The notes under the pieces are model-generated. The model did no database searches. It was not told where the DNA came from and saw only the letters and a program-made list of their open reading frames with translations. Position numbers and translations under genes: made by a program. Below are positions 17,613 to 27,054 of a stretch of DNA of 64,000 nucleotides, piece by piece (the stretch's first letter is position 1; each line of letters opens with the position of its first letter). Source of the stretch: Paenibacillus sp. DCT19 (GTDB lineage Bacteria; Bacillota; Bacilli; Paenibacillales; Paenibacillaceae); contig NZ_CP029639.1 of NCBI RefSeq assembly GCF_003268635.1, forward strand, positions 2,739,501-2,803,500, in the 5' to 3' direction.

Positions 17613-18560
17613 TCATGACCGTGTGCCGAGCCAATCAAACATATGGCTGATCGCGGTCTGTTGAACTGCACCGTGAAAATGATGATTTTCTCCTCCATAA
17701 GCATGAAACGTAACATCCGCACCTTTGCGTTTTAATTCGTTATACATACGTGTACCATGACTGTACTTCACCTGTGTATCGGCGGTTCCATGCATGATCA
17801 GGACGGGGCAGTGAAGCTCCGTAACTTTGAAGAGTGGCGAACGGGCAGTGTACGCTTCAGGAGCGCGCTGCGGAGAATGGCCGAGAATCCTTTTCAATGT
17901 TCTTCTCAGATCGGTACGTTCCAGATAGGTTTGAGCCACATCAGCAACACCGCTCCATAATACGAGTTTGTGAACACCATGAGGCTGTTTATTGTAAGTC
18001 GCTGCTGCGTGCACAGCATTGATCGCCCCTCTAGAGAAACCCATGACAGAGATCCGTGACGGATCGGCAAAAGGCAACCCATGCACCAACTGATAAGCGG
18101 ACACAACATCTTGCAGATCACTACCGCCATACTCATCACGTCCTTCCCCACCTTCATTGCCGCGATATGCAGGGGCGAACACGATATATCCGTAGTTAAC
18201 AAATTGTTCGATCCAAGACGTATTAACCCCGCCATAGTTACCAAGTCCACCTCGGCAGTAGATCAGCACTGGCCATAATGCTTTTTGTTCGGAATGCATT
18301 GGTTTCAATAGACCTTTGGAATAACGGCTAGCCAGTGCCGTAAGTTTTACAGGTTGGAGCGTGGAGGATAAGGTTGGCGAGGCTGGTAGACTATCAACAT
18401 CTGCTGGTACAGAGAAGGAAGACAACGAACAGCCATCTGGAAGACCGAGATATGCTTTGACACGATAAGAATCAGAAGAATAAGTAACGTGATAGAGCAG
18501 CAGAATCGCTCCCTTTCTTCGAGAGTGTCCTTCTATGAAATAGTGGATTGGGCTTAGCAT
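17613..18560 (-). CDS. S9-type alpha/beta hydrolase (prolyl-oligopeptidase-like)
   Basis: A 315-residue hydrolase. A typical S9 core is visible: LIYCRGGLGNYGG (oxyanion region), a GNEGGEGRDEYGG loop followed by DLQDVVSAYQLV, the nucleophile elbow MGFSRGAINAVHAA, the acid segment LIMHGTADTQVKYSHG and the terminal ENHHFHG histidine. No signal peptide is seen, so a cytoplasmic peptidase or esterase is likely. The ATG at 18560 directly follows an in-frame TGA and its ribosome site is weak; the N-terminal 25 residues are poorly conserved in character, so the exact start is uncertain. Confidence 0.82.
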   Translation of the reverse strand: MLSPIHYFIEGHSRRKGAILLLYHVTYSSDSYRVKAYLGLPDGCSLSSFSVPADVDSLPASPTLSSTLQPVKLTALASRYSKGLLKPMHSEQKALWPVLIYCRGGLGNYGGVNTSWIEQFVNYGYIVFAPAYRGNEGGEGRDEYGGSDLQDVVSAYQLVHGLPFADPSRISVMGFSRGAINAVHAAATYNKQPHGVHKLVLWSGVADVAQTYLERTDLRRTLKRILGHSPQRAPEAYTARSPLFKVTELHCPVLIMHGTADTQVKYSHGTRMYNELKRKGADVTFHAYGGENHHFHGAVQQTAISHMFDWLGTRS

Positions 18561-18728
18561 ATGTCAAAATAAAGATCTCATCCGTCTTCTTCCTTAGGAC
18601 GCCATCGATAGAAATTCGTTTATTGGCTCCAGATGATTTATAATGAATACAAAGACATGCGGATGAACCCATGTTATCTTCACATTTCATAAATTTACTC
18701 TAGTGTCCACGGAGAAAGGAAGAACATA

Positions 18729-19478
18729 ATGATGAACGCACCACATCCAATTGATCAATTCAAGAAATTTAAATATGAGATTACGCGATTTATGATGATT
18801 TATAAATTTGCACTTGATCAGATGGAAACGAAGATTGAAGTGCTTAAGGAAGAATTCCAGTCTTTGCATGATTACAGCCCTATTGAACATACCAAATCAA
18901 GATTGAAATCGCCTGAAAGTATTATGAATAAGATGTTCCGCAAAAATCATGAATTAACCTTCGAAAGTATTAAGAAAAACATTAAGGATATTGCAGGAGT
19001 TCGCATCACCTGCTCGTTTATTTCCGATATTTATCGCATTAAGGATATGCTCTGTAATCAAAGTGATCTACGTGTTCTAGAAGTGAAGGATTATATTCAA
19101 AATCCGAAACCTAACGGTTACCAGAGCCTGCACTTGTTGGTGGATGTGCCTGTGTACATGTCCAATGGGGAAGAGCGAGCTTGCGTGGAAATTCAGATTC
19201 GTACGATTGCTATGGATTTCTGGGCCAGTCTGGAGCATAAGATCTTCTACAAATACAACAAGGATGTTCCAGAGCATCTGACAAGAGAGCTGAAGAGTGC
19301 TGCGGATTCTGCGAATGCGCTTGATCAACAGATGGAGAGATTGCACCGCGAGATCCAGGAGATCAAGGATGCGGAGAATGACCGGACTGAAGAAGAGCTG
19401 CGCCGTATTATAATCAACAATCAGCAATTTACGTTGCCTAATAATTTGCTCAAGTTACTTGGAAACGGAGAGCAGTAA
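18729..19478 (+). CDS. Small alarmone synthetase, RelQ/YjbM-like GTP pyrophosphokinase
   Basis: A 249-residue single-domain (p)ppGpp synthetase without the hydrolase, TGS and ACT regions of long Rel proteins. Synthetase motifs are RLKSPESIMNKMFRKN, IKDIAGVRITCSFISDIY, NPKPNGYQSLHLLV and VEIQIRTIAMDFWASLEHK, followed by a C-terminal helical tail like that which mediates tetramer formation in RelQ/SAS1. It transfers pyrophosphate from ATP to GTP or GDP in response to stress. AAGGAAG precedes the ATG at 18729. An MFS drug-efflux gene starts four bases after its stop, so the two are surely co-transcribed. Confidence 0.9.
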   Translation: MMNAPHPIDQFKKFKYEITRFMMIYKFALDQMETKIEVLKEEFQSLHDYSPIEHTKSRLKSPESIMNKMFRKNHELTFESIKKNIKDIAGVRITCSFISDIYRIKDMLCNQSDLRVLEVKDYIQNPKPNGYQSLHLLVDVPVYMSNGEERACVEIQIRTIAMDFWASLEHKIFYKYNKDVPEHLTRELKSAADSANALDQQMERLHREIQEIKDAENDRTEEELRRIIINNQQFTLPNNLLKLLGNGEQ

Positions 19479-19482
19479 CGTT

Positions 19483-20715
19483 ATGCGTGCAAAATCGACA
19501 TCGGCTTCATTAACCAACAATTCAACCTCGCGTATACGCATGGCACTAATTCTAGGGACATTATCGGCCTTCGGGCCGTTGTCTCTGGATATGTATCTGC
19601 CCGCACTGCCAACGCTGGCAGCAGATTTTCAATCTTCAACGTCTTATGCACAGCTGAGTCTAACTGCTTGTATGGTTGGACTTGCTCTAGGACAACTGCT
19701 CGCTGGACCATTGAGTGACATCCGAGGACGTCGCACTCCGTTGATTGCTGGATTGTTACTCTACACGATCGCCTCTATTCTTTGTTTGGTTAGCCCAACG
19801 ATGGGTTCTTTTGTTGTATTACGTTTCATTCAGGGTGTTGCAGGAGCGGCAGGTATCGTGATTTCTCGTGCAGTCGTCCGAGATGTTTATGACGGACCGG
19901 AATTAACGCGATTTTTCTCACTGCTGATGTTAATTAACGGAGTAGCGCCAATTGCTGCGCCAATTATAGGTGGTCTATTACTAGAATACACGTCATGGCG
20001 AGGCGTATTTATTTTATTAAGTCTAATCGGGGTACTGACATTATTAGCTGTCATTTTTGGCTTGGGAGAAACCCTGCCAGCAGATCGAAGATCCAGTGGT
20101 GGATTGAAGCAGACACTGATCACGTTCCGCCAAATTGCGAGTAATCGTTTATTTATGGGTTATGCTCTGACTCAAGGATTAGTAGGTGCAGGTATGTTTG
20201 CGTACATATCAGGTTCACCATTTGTATTGCAGAAAATATATGGGATATCGCCACAGATGTTTAGTCTCTGCTTCGCGATTAATGGCCTCGGAATTATATT
20301 AGCTAGTCAGATTGCAGGAAGGCTTGCTGGAAAGGTATCCGAGACTCATTTGCTAATTGCTGGCTTAATCGTTGCGGGATTGGGAGGAACTTCTCTATTT
20401 ATCGCAATTCTAGCGGAAGGCAACCTGATCTCAATACTCATTCCATTATTCCTAGTGGTATCGAGTGTGGGTCTTGTTAATACAGCTTCATTTGCACTAG
20501 CGATGGCTAATCAATCCAAGTCTGCGGGAAGTGCCTCCGCACTGATTGGTGTAATGACCTTTATGTTTGGAGGAATTGTGGCTCCACTTGTTGGACTAGG
20601 TGGTGAGGGAACGGCGGTCCCTATGGGGATTGTTATTCTCTGTGCTGATCTTGGGGCAGTGCTTATCTACCTCTTGATGGTTAGAAAAACAAGTAAACAG
20701 CAAGTGGCACACTGA
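19483..20715 (+). CDS. Bcr/CflA-family multidrug efflux MFS transporter
   Basis: A 410-residue 12-helix transporter. Family signatures are GPLSLDMYLPALPTLAADF in helix 1, the motif A loop GPLSDIRGRRTPLIAGL, and the helix 4-5 segment LRFIQGVAGAAGIVISRAVV with RDVYDG. Bcr/CflA members export bicyclomycin, chloramphenicol or sulfonamides, but the substrate here is not known. The ATG at 19483 lies four bases behind the alarmone synthetase gene; a TTG at 19459 would overlap it and is less likely. A terminator follows at 20731. Confidence 0.88.
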   Translation: MRAKSTSASLTNNSTSRIRMALILGTLSAFGPLSLDMYLPALPTLAADFQSSTSYAQLSLTACMVGLALGQLLAGPLSDIRGRRTPLIAGLLLYTIASILCLVSPTMGSFVVLRFIQGVAGAAGIVISRAVVRDVYDGPELTRFFSLLMLINGVAPIAAPIIGGLLLEYTSWRGVFILLSLIGVLTLLAVIFGLGETLPADRRSSGGLKQTLITFRQIASNRLFMGYALTQGLVGAGMFAYISGSPFVLQKIYGISPQMFSLCFAINGLGIILASQIAGRLAGKVSETHLLIAGLIVAGLGGTSLFIAILAEGNLISILIPLFLVVSSVGLVNTASFALAMANQSKSAGSASALIGVMTFMFGGIVAPLVGLGGEGTAVPMGIVILCADLGAVLIYLLMVRKTSKQQVAH

Positions 20716-20730
20716 GACATTAAGAGAAGC

Positions 20731-20778
20731 AACGCCCCATTCGGAGAGATCATCTCACCGGATGGGGCGTTTGTTGTT
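20731..20778 (+). terminator. Intrinsic terminator after the efflux gene
   Basis: AACGCCCCAT (from 20731) and GAGAG pair with CTC and ATGGGGCGTT ending at 20772, forming a long GC-rich hairpin followed by TTGTTGTT. Confidence 0.8.
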
Positions 20779-20830
20779 CTATGTTCTAGCGCGGATCTAT
20801 AACTCCGAAGGGCGAGTCTTGAGACACGTC

Positions 20831-21454
20831 CTAGCAGAGGGAGAACAAAATTTGTGTGTTCAGCAAAATACCTGGGGTCTGGAATGGATAGAAGTAACCA
20901 ACCACGAATCCGAACAAATTAATGGCAGGCCACATCAGATAGACATCATTGTATGTGAATACAAGAGACCAGCGATTGTAACAGAACGGGTTCAGCACGC
21001 GCTCTTCATTGTTCCGAGGTGCCGATACGCCTGATTGTGCAAATTGCACAGCTTGTGTCAGGCTTTGTGGCTGCTGCTGGATAAAGAGTGGAAGCAGGCC
21101 GGGACTGCTTTTAATTAAATTGTATAAGAAAACCATCTCTGCTGGAGGCTGACCCACTGGCCGAGGATACGCGCTCAGTAAAGTGGGGAGGTTACCTTGT
21201 GCAAGTTGGGCAGGAACGCCTGGCGCTGTACCAGGTATTCCTCCCGGAAAGTAAGGGGGCTGACCACCTGTGCCTCCACCTGGAATAAAAGGAGGCAAGC
21301 CGCCGGGAGCGCCGGGAATGCCCGGAATGCCCGGAATGCCCGGGATCGGTTGACCTGGGATGCCAGCTGGCGTACCTCCTGGGAAAATAGGTGGCAATTG
21401 AAATGAGCGATCTTCCGCACTGGTGGAATATGTGTTATATGGGTAACTCATCAT
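20831..21454 (-). CDS. Collagen-like Gly/Pro-rich protein with hydrophobic C-terminus
   Basis: A 207-residue protein of two parts. Residues about 18-85 are Gly/Pro-rich with G-x-P and collagen-like GIPGIPGIPG triplets and FPGG blocks; residues about 100-207 are a non-repetitive region (MVFLYNLIKSSPGLLPLF, then NPFCYNRWSLVFTYNDVYLMWP) ending in hydrophobic aromatic stretches. There is no signal peptide. Such Gly/Pro-rich proteins in spore formers often belong to spore surface layers, but that is inference. ATG 21454 is preceded by GGAAGGA and begins MMSYPYNTY; the open frame extends further upstream without a ribosome site. Confidence 0.72.
   Translation of the reverse strand: MMSYPYNTYSTSAEDRSFQLPPIFPGGTPAGIPGQPIPGIPGIPGIPGAPGGLPPFIPGGGTGGQPPYFPGGIPGTAPGVPAQLAQGNLPTLLSAYPRPVGQPPAEMVFLYNLIKSSPGLLPLFIQQQPQSLTQAVQFAQSGVSAPRNNEERVLNPFCYNRWSLVFTYNDVYLMWPAINLFGFVVGYFYPFQTPGILLNTQILFSLC
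21315..21341. repeat. Three exact 9-bp tandem repeats in the collagen-like gene
   Basis: GGAATGCCC repeats three times without change (21315-21323, 21324-21332, 21333-21341), encoding three GIP triplets on the minus strand. Repeats of whole codons in frame can change number without breaking the protein. Confidence 0.85.
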
Positions 21455-21592
21455 CGAACATCCTTCCTGTCTGCTTAGTCTGAAATCAGCATATGAAGGC
21501 ATCTGCCCATAGGTGATGAAGGATGTTAAATTTAACTTGATGTCACGCTTTAAAGGGACGACTGTGATATCAACGCTGTTGACTTCTTTTAT

Positions 21593-21611
21593 GATAACGA
21601 TTATCATTGTC
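21593..21611 (+). promoter_or_regulatory. Fur box
   Basis: GATAACGATTATCATTGTC matches the classic Fur consensus (GATAATGATAATCATTATC) closely. It lies between the divergent collagen-like gene and the siderophore-binding lipoprotein, with a TATAAT box at 21640-21645. Iron-responsive repression of the lipoprotein gene is inferred. Confidence 0.82.
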
Positions 21612-21726
21612 GATGGATCGCGTAAAAAGTATACGTATGTATAATATGTGCTGATGTTTGGGGAAGATCGGATGCGTCCATAGTATTGCGGTTTTAGAGA
21701 GGTACATATCGAAAGGGGATAATTAC

Positions 21727-22722
21727 GTGTTTAACAAGAACAAAAAAATGATCGTGCTACTCATCACAGTGATGATCATGTCCGTCTGGTTAGCAGCTTG
21801 CGGAGCGAAGTCTACCGACCAACAGCCTTCTACGGCAGGAGAAAATACAGCAGCAGAGTCTAAGACTCAAACAGAAGCACCGACAGAACGAACCATGACA
21901 GACGCTATGGGGCATGAAGTCAAGATTCCTGCTAATCCGGAGCGTATTATCGCTTCTTATCTAGAGGATCATTTAGTTACGCTTGGTGTTAAGCCAGTAG
22001 CTCAGTGGTCTGTAACTAAAGGGGTACAACAATACTTGCAAAAGGATCTAGAAGGGATTCCACCTATCGCATCGGATCTTCCCTTTGAAGCTGTAGTCAG
22101 CTTCAGTCCAGATCTAATTATCATTGGTACCGAGGACATGGTTGAAGGTGAGAAATATGAGCAATACAACAAAATTGCACCTACCTTTGTGCTGGGTGAA
22201 GAGGTTTATAAAGACTGGCGCAAGACGTTACTAAAAATCGGTGAAATTCTGAACAAGAGTGACGAGGCACAACAAGTGCTGGACAATTACGATCTCAAGG
22301 TAAACGAGGTTAAGGAGAAAATAAACACGGTTACAGGTGGAACCAAATCGGCTGCTGCCATTTGGTTAGTCAACGGGAAGTTCTTTATGGTTAGTGACAA
22401 TGTATCCAGTGGAGAAGTTATGTACAATGAGCTTGGTTTGGCTAAACCTGAGGTCGTGAAGGAAATATCAGCTACAGCAACAGGCAACTGGTCAGCTATT
22501 TCCCTGGAGAAGCTTGCAACTATGGATGTTGATTATCTGTTCTTCGTTAACAGTGATGTGGGCACAGGGGCAGAGGCTTTGAAAGATCCGGTATGGCAGA
22601 ACATACCTGCAGTGAAGAACGGTAACCTGTTCAAATTCACTCGTGAAAGTAGCTGGTTGTACAGCGGAGTTCAGGCCAACACGCAAATTATGGAAGACAT
22701 CCAGAACAGCATTGTTAAATAA
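21727..22722 (+). CDS. Iron-siderophore ABC transporter substrate-binding lipoprotein
   Basis: A 331-residue lipoprotein of the FhuD/FepB/YfmC type. The signal peptide has a membrane helix (MIVLLITVMIMSVW) and lipobox LAAC with the lipidated cysteine at position 25. After a Ser/Thr/Gln-rich spacer, the binding domain begins with MTDAMGHEVKIPANPERIIA; further landmarks are PFEAVVSFSPDLIII and WSAISLEKLATMDVDYLFFV. It would capture an iron chelate outside the membrane for an ABC permease not present here. The GTG at 21727 is chosen because AAAGGGG precedes it and a proper signal peptide follows. The Fur box at 21593 fits iron control. Confidence 0.9.
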   Translation: MFNKNKKMIVLLITVMIMSVWLAACGAKSTDQQPSTAGENTAAESKTQTEAPTERTMTDAMGHEVKIPANPERIIASYLEDHLVTLGVKPVAQWSVTKGVQQYLQKDLEGIPPIASDLPFEAVVSFSPDLIIIGTEDMVEGEKYEQYNKIAPTFVLGEEVYKDWRKTLLKIGEILNKSDEAQQVLDNYDLKVNEVKEKINTVTGGTKSAAAIWLVNGKFFMVSDNVSSGEVMYNELGLAKPEVVKEISATATGNWSAISLEKLATMDVDYLFFVNSDVGTGAEALKDPVWQNIPAVKNGNLFKFTRESSWLYSGVQANTQIMEDIQNSIVK

Positions 22723-22761
22723 AAAATAAATTACGCTACGGCTATGTCAGTAGTCGAATCG

Positions 22762-22796
22762 AACTCTTTGGTGCAATGATGCCAAAGAGTTTTTGT
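22762..22796 (+). terminator. Intrinsic terminator after the lipoprotein gene
   Basis: AACTCTTTGG (22762-22771) pairs with CCAAAGAGTT (22782-22791) and is followed by TTTTG. Confidence 0.85.
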
Positions 22797-22888
22797 TATT
22801 CCTGTACGGCGCGTTATATAATAACGGAGCAGTACATATGAGTTTTGTTTTAAATAAACGATGGAAATAGAGGAGAGGCGTTGACAGC

Positions 22889-23490
22889 ATGTATACATTA
22901 GATCCACAGCAATTAACGGCTAAAGATAATTATAAATTCATGAGTGGCTCGGTAGTGCCACGGCCAATCGCATTTGTCACGACGTTATCGCAGGAGGGAA
23001 TTGTGAATGCTGCACCGTTTAGCTTTTTCAACGTAGTCAGTTCAGATCCCCGTTGTTGTCGATTTCAATTGGTCGCAAGGCTGGTGAGATGAAGGATACT
23101 GCTCGCAATATTTTGTCAGGTAAAGAACTGGTTGTACATATCTGTGATGAGTCAATTGTAAGCGACATGAATGAAACGGCAGCAATGTTAGAGCCACATG
23201 AAAGTGAACTTGACCGCACCAACCTCACAACTGTGCCAAGTACAGTGGTTGCTGTACCGGGTATACAAGAGGCACTTATTCGAATGGAATGTACATTGCA
23301 TCAGCATATTCCCATTTCCAACGATGAGGGTGCACCTGTCAGCGATCTCATGTTAGTACGGATTGTACAATATCATTTCAGTGAAAATGTGTATGATCCT
23401 GCCACGAAGTACCTTTTGATGGATAAACTGAAACCAGTCAGTCGACTGGCAGGCAATGACTATGCCAAGCTTGGGAACGATTTACAGTAA
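22889..23490 (+). pseudogene. Flavin reductase-like protein, frame broken by one base
   Basis: The two halves form one protein of about 200 residues of the FMN-binding flavin reductase group. The first part (MYTLDPQQLTAKDNYKFMSG, then VPRPIAFVTTL and NAAPFSFFNVVSSDP) carries the FMN-binding start; the second continues with SISIGRKAGEMKDTARNI, then SGKELVVHICDESIVSDMNE. The break is at CCCC 23048-23051; adding one C gives SSDPPLLSISIGRK and a full-length product. One base missing from a C run suggests a read error. It stands alone between the iron lipoprotein and the MMPL gene. Confidence 0.85.
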
Positions 23491-23683
23491 TTCGACCTGT
23501 GTGAGTGGGAAATACCTTTAAGAGGAAATTGCTATAAGTGATATTAATCTGGCGGGCATCATGTGCAAATGTACATGGTTGTCCGTTTTTTCGTTGTTTG
23601 CCAAACATAAAGAGATTTCGGTCTGAATAGACTTGTACTATATTCTGTCAAGGTTTCCAATCTGATATTAGAGGAGCATGGGT

Positions 23684-25849
23684 ATGGGGTATCGCAGCCT
23701 AACTGTGCTTGTGAGCCGTTATCCCCGGTTCATTATATGGTGCTGGCTTATTATTATTGGGATGTCTGTCACTTGGGCAATGAAATTACCCAGTGTTGTT
23801 GACGATCATGGATTGAAGTTGATGCACGGGGATGCTCATCAGGTTGAGCTAATGCTTCATGAGCAATTCAATATCCCTGTTGATCCGGTCGTGGTTGTTT
23901 TTGAGAAGAAAAAGGAAGCACCACGAGCTGAGTTCCAAGTATGGATTCAGGCTCATCTAGAACAAGCACAGCAAGTCCCCGGTGTCCATGCGATCATCTC
24001 TCCGCTTGAACTACGCGGAGCACACATGCTACGTGAAGATATAGCTTACGCGTTGCTAGAGCTGAATGCTACAACCGATCAGAAGAGTGACGTAATTCAA
24101 CAATTGCACTCCGTGTTAACGGAAGATAATACAGGGACTGTTCAATTGACTGGCAAGCCTGTCGTACAGCAGGACGTAAACCGTTTGAGCTTTCGTGACC
24201 TGGAGCACGCTGAGGTGGTTGGTGTGCCACTGGCTCTAATCATTCTGTGGTTCGCCTTCAGGGGATGGAATGTCGCTCTGATCGCAGTCATGATGGGAAT
24301 ATCCAGCGTGGTGATTGCCATGGGAGTAACGACGCTCATAGGTCATCAGGTGGAATTGTCTAACTTTATTATCAATGTCATTCCGATGGTCGGTATGGCG
24401 CTAAGCATTGATTTTGCCCTCATTATCCTAAGCAGATATCGAGAAGAGCTAGGTAAGGTTCGAGACATGAACTCCGAAGTATATCGGAAAGTTCTTCAAC
24501 GAACCATGCAAACGGCAGGTAGAGCAGTGTTATTTTCTGCTGCCTGTGTGTTTCTAGGCTTATTGGGTCTGCTCTGGATTCGATTACCTATGTTCATGAG
24601 TGTTTCACTTGGAGCAATAACCGTCTTAATCATCGCGGTGCTTCTTAATATAACGCTACTACCTGCGATTCTCTCGTTATATGCTAATCTTATTTTCAAA
24701 CATATCAAAATCTCGTCATCCCAACTTTCGGATCAAGGTAGCAGCATGTGGCGTCGATGGTCAGGTGCTGTCATGAAGCGACCCATTCGGATGGTCATAA
24801 TCGGAACAGTGGCTTTGTTATTATGTGTTTTACCCGTGTCTAAACTAGACATTGCCGTTCCTGATGCAACATCCCTACCTATTCAGACCGAATCACGTCA
24901 AGCGATGGAGAAGGTGCAGAGCGTATTTGGTCAGGGAGAGGTTTCATCCGTCGATCTTGTCATTGGTGGCACGGATAAGCCATTAAATAAAGCCCATTGG
25001 AACACTGCTTATTATAAATTTCAGGAGCTTCGACAAGATCCGGATGTCGTTGATATTGATTCACCTTGGAGGCAGATGAACCCTGGTGTGGTGAATTCAG
25101 TTTCAACCTTGGAAAAGCTGGGTTATGTCTCGGATCGTGCGATTCGGATGAAGGTAACTGTGAAGGGAGAACCCGGTTCAGATCAGGCAGCCGTCTGGAT
25201 TGAACGGATGTATCGTCATGATGCTGTAAATGGTGTGAAGCAGGGTGTGCCCATCCATTATGGTGGAGAAGCTGTTGATCAGTATGAAATTATGAAAGAG
25301 CTTATTACTAAGCTGCCCAAAGTGATTGTTTTTGTCGTGGTATCCAACTACATGGTCATGCTGGTTGCGTTCCGATCATTAATTATTCCCATCAAAGCGA
25401 TTGTAATGAATATACTAAGCCTGATCGCTTCCTTCGGCATTCTGGTCATGATATTTAACCAAGGACACTGGGGTATGGAGCCTTCGCCCATTGCTATTAT
25501 GATTCCTGTTTTTATTGCTGGCTTAGTATTTGGCATATCCATGGACTATGGTGTATTTATGCTGACACGTATTCAGGAGGCATACAGGCGAACAGGAGAC
25601 AGCGATTTGGCTGTGCAGGAAGGCCTTTCCTCAACAGGACGACTTATTACGTCAGCAGCAGCCATTTTACTTGCAGTGACCATTCCGTTTGCTTTTGGTG
25701 ATGTAGCGGGGGTGAAGCAACTTGGAATCGGGATCACGGCTGCAGTTCTGATTGATGTCACGATTATTCGTCTATTGCTTGTTCCTGCATTAATGAAACT
25801 GATGGGCAGATGGAATTGGTGGTTTCCTGGCCAAACGAACAAGTTATAA
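23684..25849 (+). CDS. MMPL/RND-family transporter
   Basis: A 721-residue membrane protein with the duplicated MMPL layout: one membrane helix, an extracellular domain (about residues 40-160), five or six helices, a second extracellular domain (about 400-545), and five more helices. The proton-relay aspartates are in MALSIDFALIILSRYREE and its repeat GISMDYGVFMLTRIQE. Bacillota homologues include YdfJ-like proteins thought to export lipids or hydrophobic compounds; the substrate is not known. ATG 23684 is preferred over ATG 23678 since GAGGAG ends seven bases before it and only one base before the other. Confidence 0.9.
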   Translation: MGYRSLTVLVSRYPRFIIWCWLIIIGMSVTWAMKLPSVVDDHGLKLMHGDAHQVELMLHEQFNIPVDPVVVVFEKKKEAPRAEFQVWIQAHLEQAQQVPGVHAIISPLELRGAHMLREDIAYALLELNATTDQKSDVIQQLHSVLTEDNTGTVQLTGKPVVQQDVNRLSFRDLEHAEVVGVPLALIILWFAFRGWNVALIAVMMGISSVVIAMGVTTLIGHQVELSNFIINVIPMVGMALSIDFALIILSRYREELGKVRDMNSEVYRKVLQRTMQTAGRAVLFSAACVFLGLLGLLWIRLPMFMSVSLGAITVLIIAVLLNITLLPAILSLYANLIFKHIKISSSQLSDQGSSMWRRWSGAVMKRPIRMVIIGTVALLLCVLPVSKLDIAVPDATSLPIQTESRQAMEKVQSVFGQGEVSSVDLVIGGTDKPLNKAHWNTAYYKFQELRQDPDVVDIDSPWRQMNPGVVNSVSTLEKLGYVSDRAIRMKVTVKGEPGSDQAAVWIERMYRHDAVNGVKQGVPIHYGGEAVDQYEIMKELITKLPKVIVFVVVSNYMVMLVAFRSLIIPIKAIVMNILSLIASFGILVMIFNQGHWGMEPSPIAIMIPVFIAGLVFGISMDYGVFMLTRIQEAYRRTGDSDLAVQEGLSSTGRLITSAAAILLAVTIPFAFGDVAGVKQLGIGITAAVLIDVTIIRLLLVPALMKLMGRWNWWFPGQTNKL

Positions 25850-25959
25850 ATAGCATGAATTGGCGATAAAGGAACAATAATGTTCAACTCCCAAGCTATC
25901 ATTGTGATTTATAATGTAAGCAAGAACGATTAGCTGAGTGTGGGAGGTAGTATTCGGAG

Positions 25960-26985
25960 ATGTCTACGATTGAATCCTATTTGAGAGAGCGAACAAGCCA
26001 GCAGGGACGTTCAACATATCAGCCGGGTGATTCGCTGGAGCAGTGGAGTAGTCAGCTTAGATTACGGATAAAAGAAAGACTTGGTGGGTTTCCAGATATC
26101 GCATCTGCATTAAACCCAGTACAACTGGAGCATACCGTATGCGACGGATATACTCGTGAACGAGTTGAGATCACAACGTATGAGGGGCTACGTATGCCTG
26201 TATACCTATTGATTCCTACCGACAGTAAGACTTCCTCTGAAAACAGTATTCGACCTGCAGTCATTGCTTGCCACGGTCATGGGTATGGCAGCCGAGAAGT
26301 GACTGGAATGGAGCCGGACGGCACTCCGCGTGTAGGTGATCCGGGATTACACAAGGATTTTGCAGTATCTCTCGTGAAGCGAGGGTATATCGTTGCCGTT
26401 CCAGAATTGCTCGGTTTTGGCGACCGTAGACTGGAGGAAGATCGCGACGCAGCACCTGGCGTAAGCTCCTGTACGAAGATCGCTGCTCATCTGTTGATGG
26501 TTGGGGAGACGCTGGCTGGGCATCGGGTCTATGAGATGATACGTGTGTTTGATTATTTATCGGAGAGAGCTGATGTTGCTTCAGATAGGATTGGAATGAT
26601 GGGTATTTCGGGTGGTGGGCTTGTGACGGCATTTACGGCTGCACTGGATGAAAGATGCCGTGCGGCGGTTGTGAGCGGGTATGCCAGCACGTTTCAGGGC
26701 AGTATATTAGATCGCAATCATTGTTTGGATAATTACATTCCGGGAATTTTGCTGGAGTCAGAATTACCAGACATCATCGGATTAATGGTACCCAGACCAT
26801 TATTTATTGAAGCGGGCAGTGATGATCGGGTATTTCCACTATCTACAGCGAGAGAAGCTTATGCTCGGTTAACCGAGATCTATGAGCGACAAGGAGTAGC
26901 AGACGTGCTGGATGCAGATTTCTTTGCAGGTGGACATGAGATCAGTGGTGCGAAGGCCTATGACTGGCTAGAGAGAGTGTTGTAA
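25960..26985 (+). CDS. Alpha/beta hydrolase of the dienelactone-hydrolase-like group
   Basis: A 341-residue cytoplasmic hydrolase. Landmarks: a cap or N-terminal region (residues 1-75), the core strand RPAVIACHGHGYGSREVTG, the segment DFAVSLVKRGYIVAVPELLGF, nucleophile S217 in MMGISGGGLVTA, acid D289 in AGSDDRVFP and base H326 in FFAGGHEIS. This set resembles large bacterial acyl-ester hydrolases related to acetyl xylan esterases. The substrate is unknown. The next gene, an SGNH esterase for cell-wall polysaccharide, starts 69 bases downstream, and a joint role in plant polysaccharide breakdown is possible but unproven. Confidence 0.85.
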   Translation: MSTIESYLRERTSQQGRSTYQPGDSLEQWSSQLRLRIKERLGGFPDIASALNPVQLEHTVCDGYTRERVEITTYEGLRMPVYLLIPTDSKTSSENSIRPAVIACHGHGYGSREVTGMEPDGTPRVGDPGLHKDFAVSLVKRGYIVAVPELLGFGDRRLEEDRDAAPGVSSCTKIAAHLLMVGETLAGHRVYEMIRVFDYLSERADVASDRIGMMGISGGGLVTAFTAALDERCRAAVVSGYASTFQGSILDRNHCLDNYIPGILLESELPDIIGLMVPRPLFIEAGSDDRVFPLSTAREAYARLTEIYERQGVADVLDADFFAGGHEISGAKAYDWLERVL

Positions 26986-27054
26986 GAGGTGCTTCGGAGA
27001 TTGTGTTAGCTTGAGATGAAGATGAAATCTAATATGCCTGGGAGGAGATATGCA

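Noticed and set aside
23570..23640. Terminator or small RNA before the MMPL gene
   Set aside because: No stem longer than five pairs and no T run could be found in this stretch.
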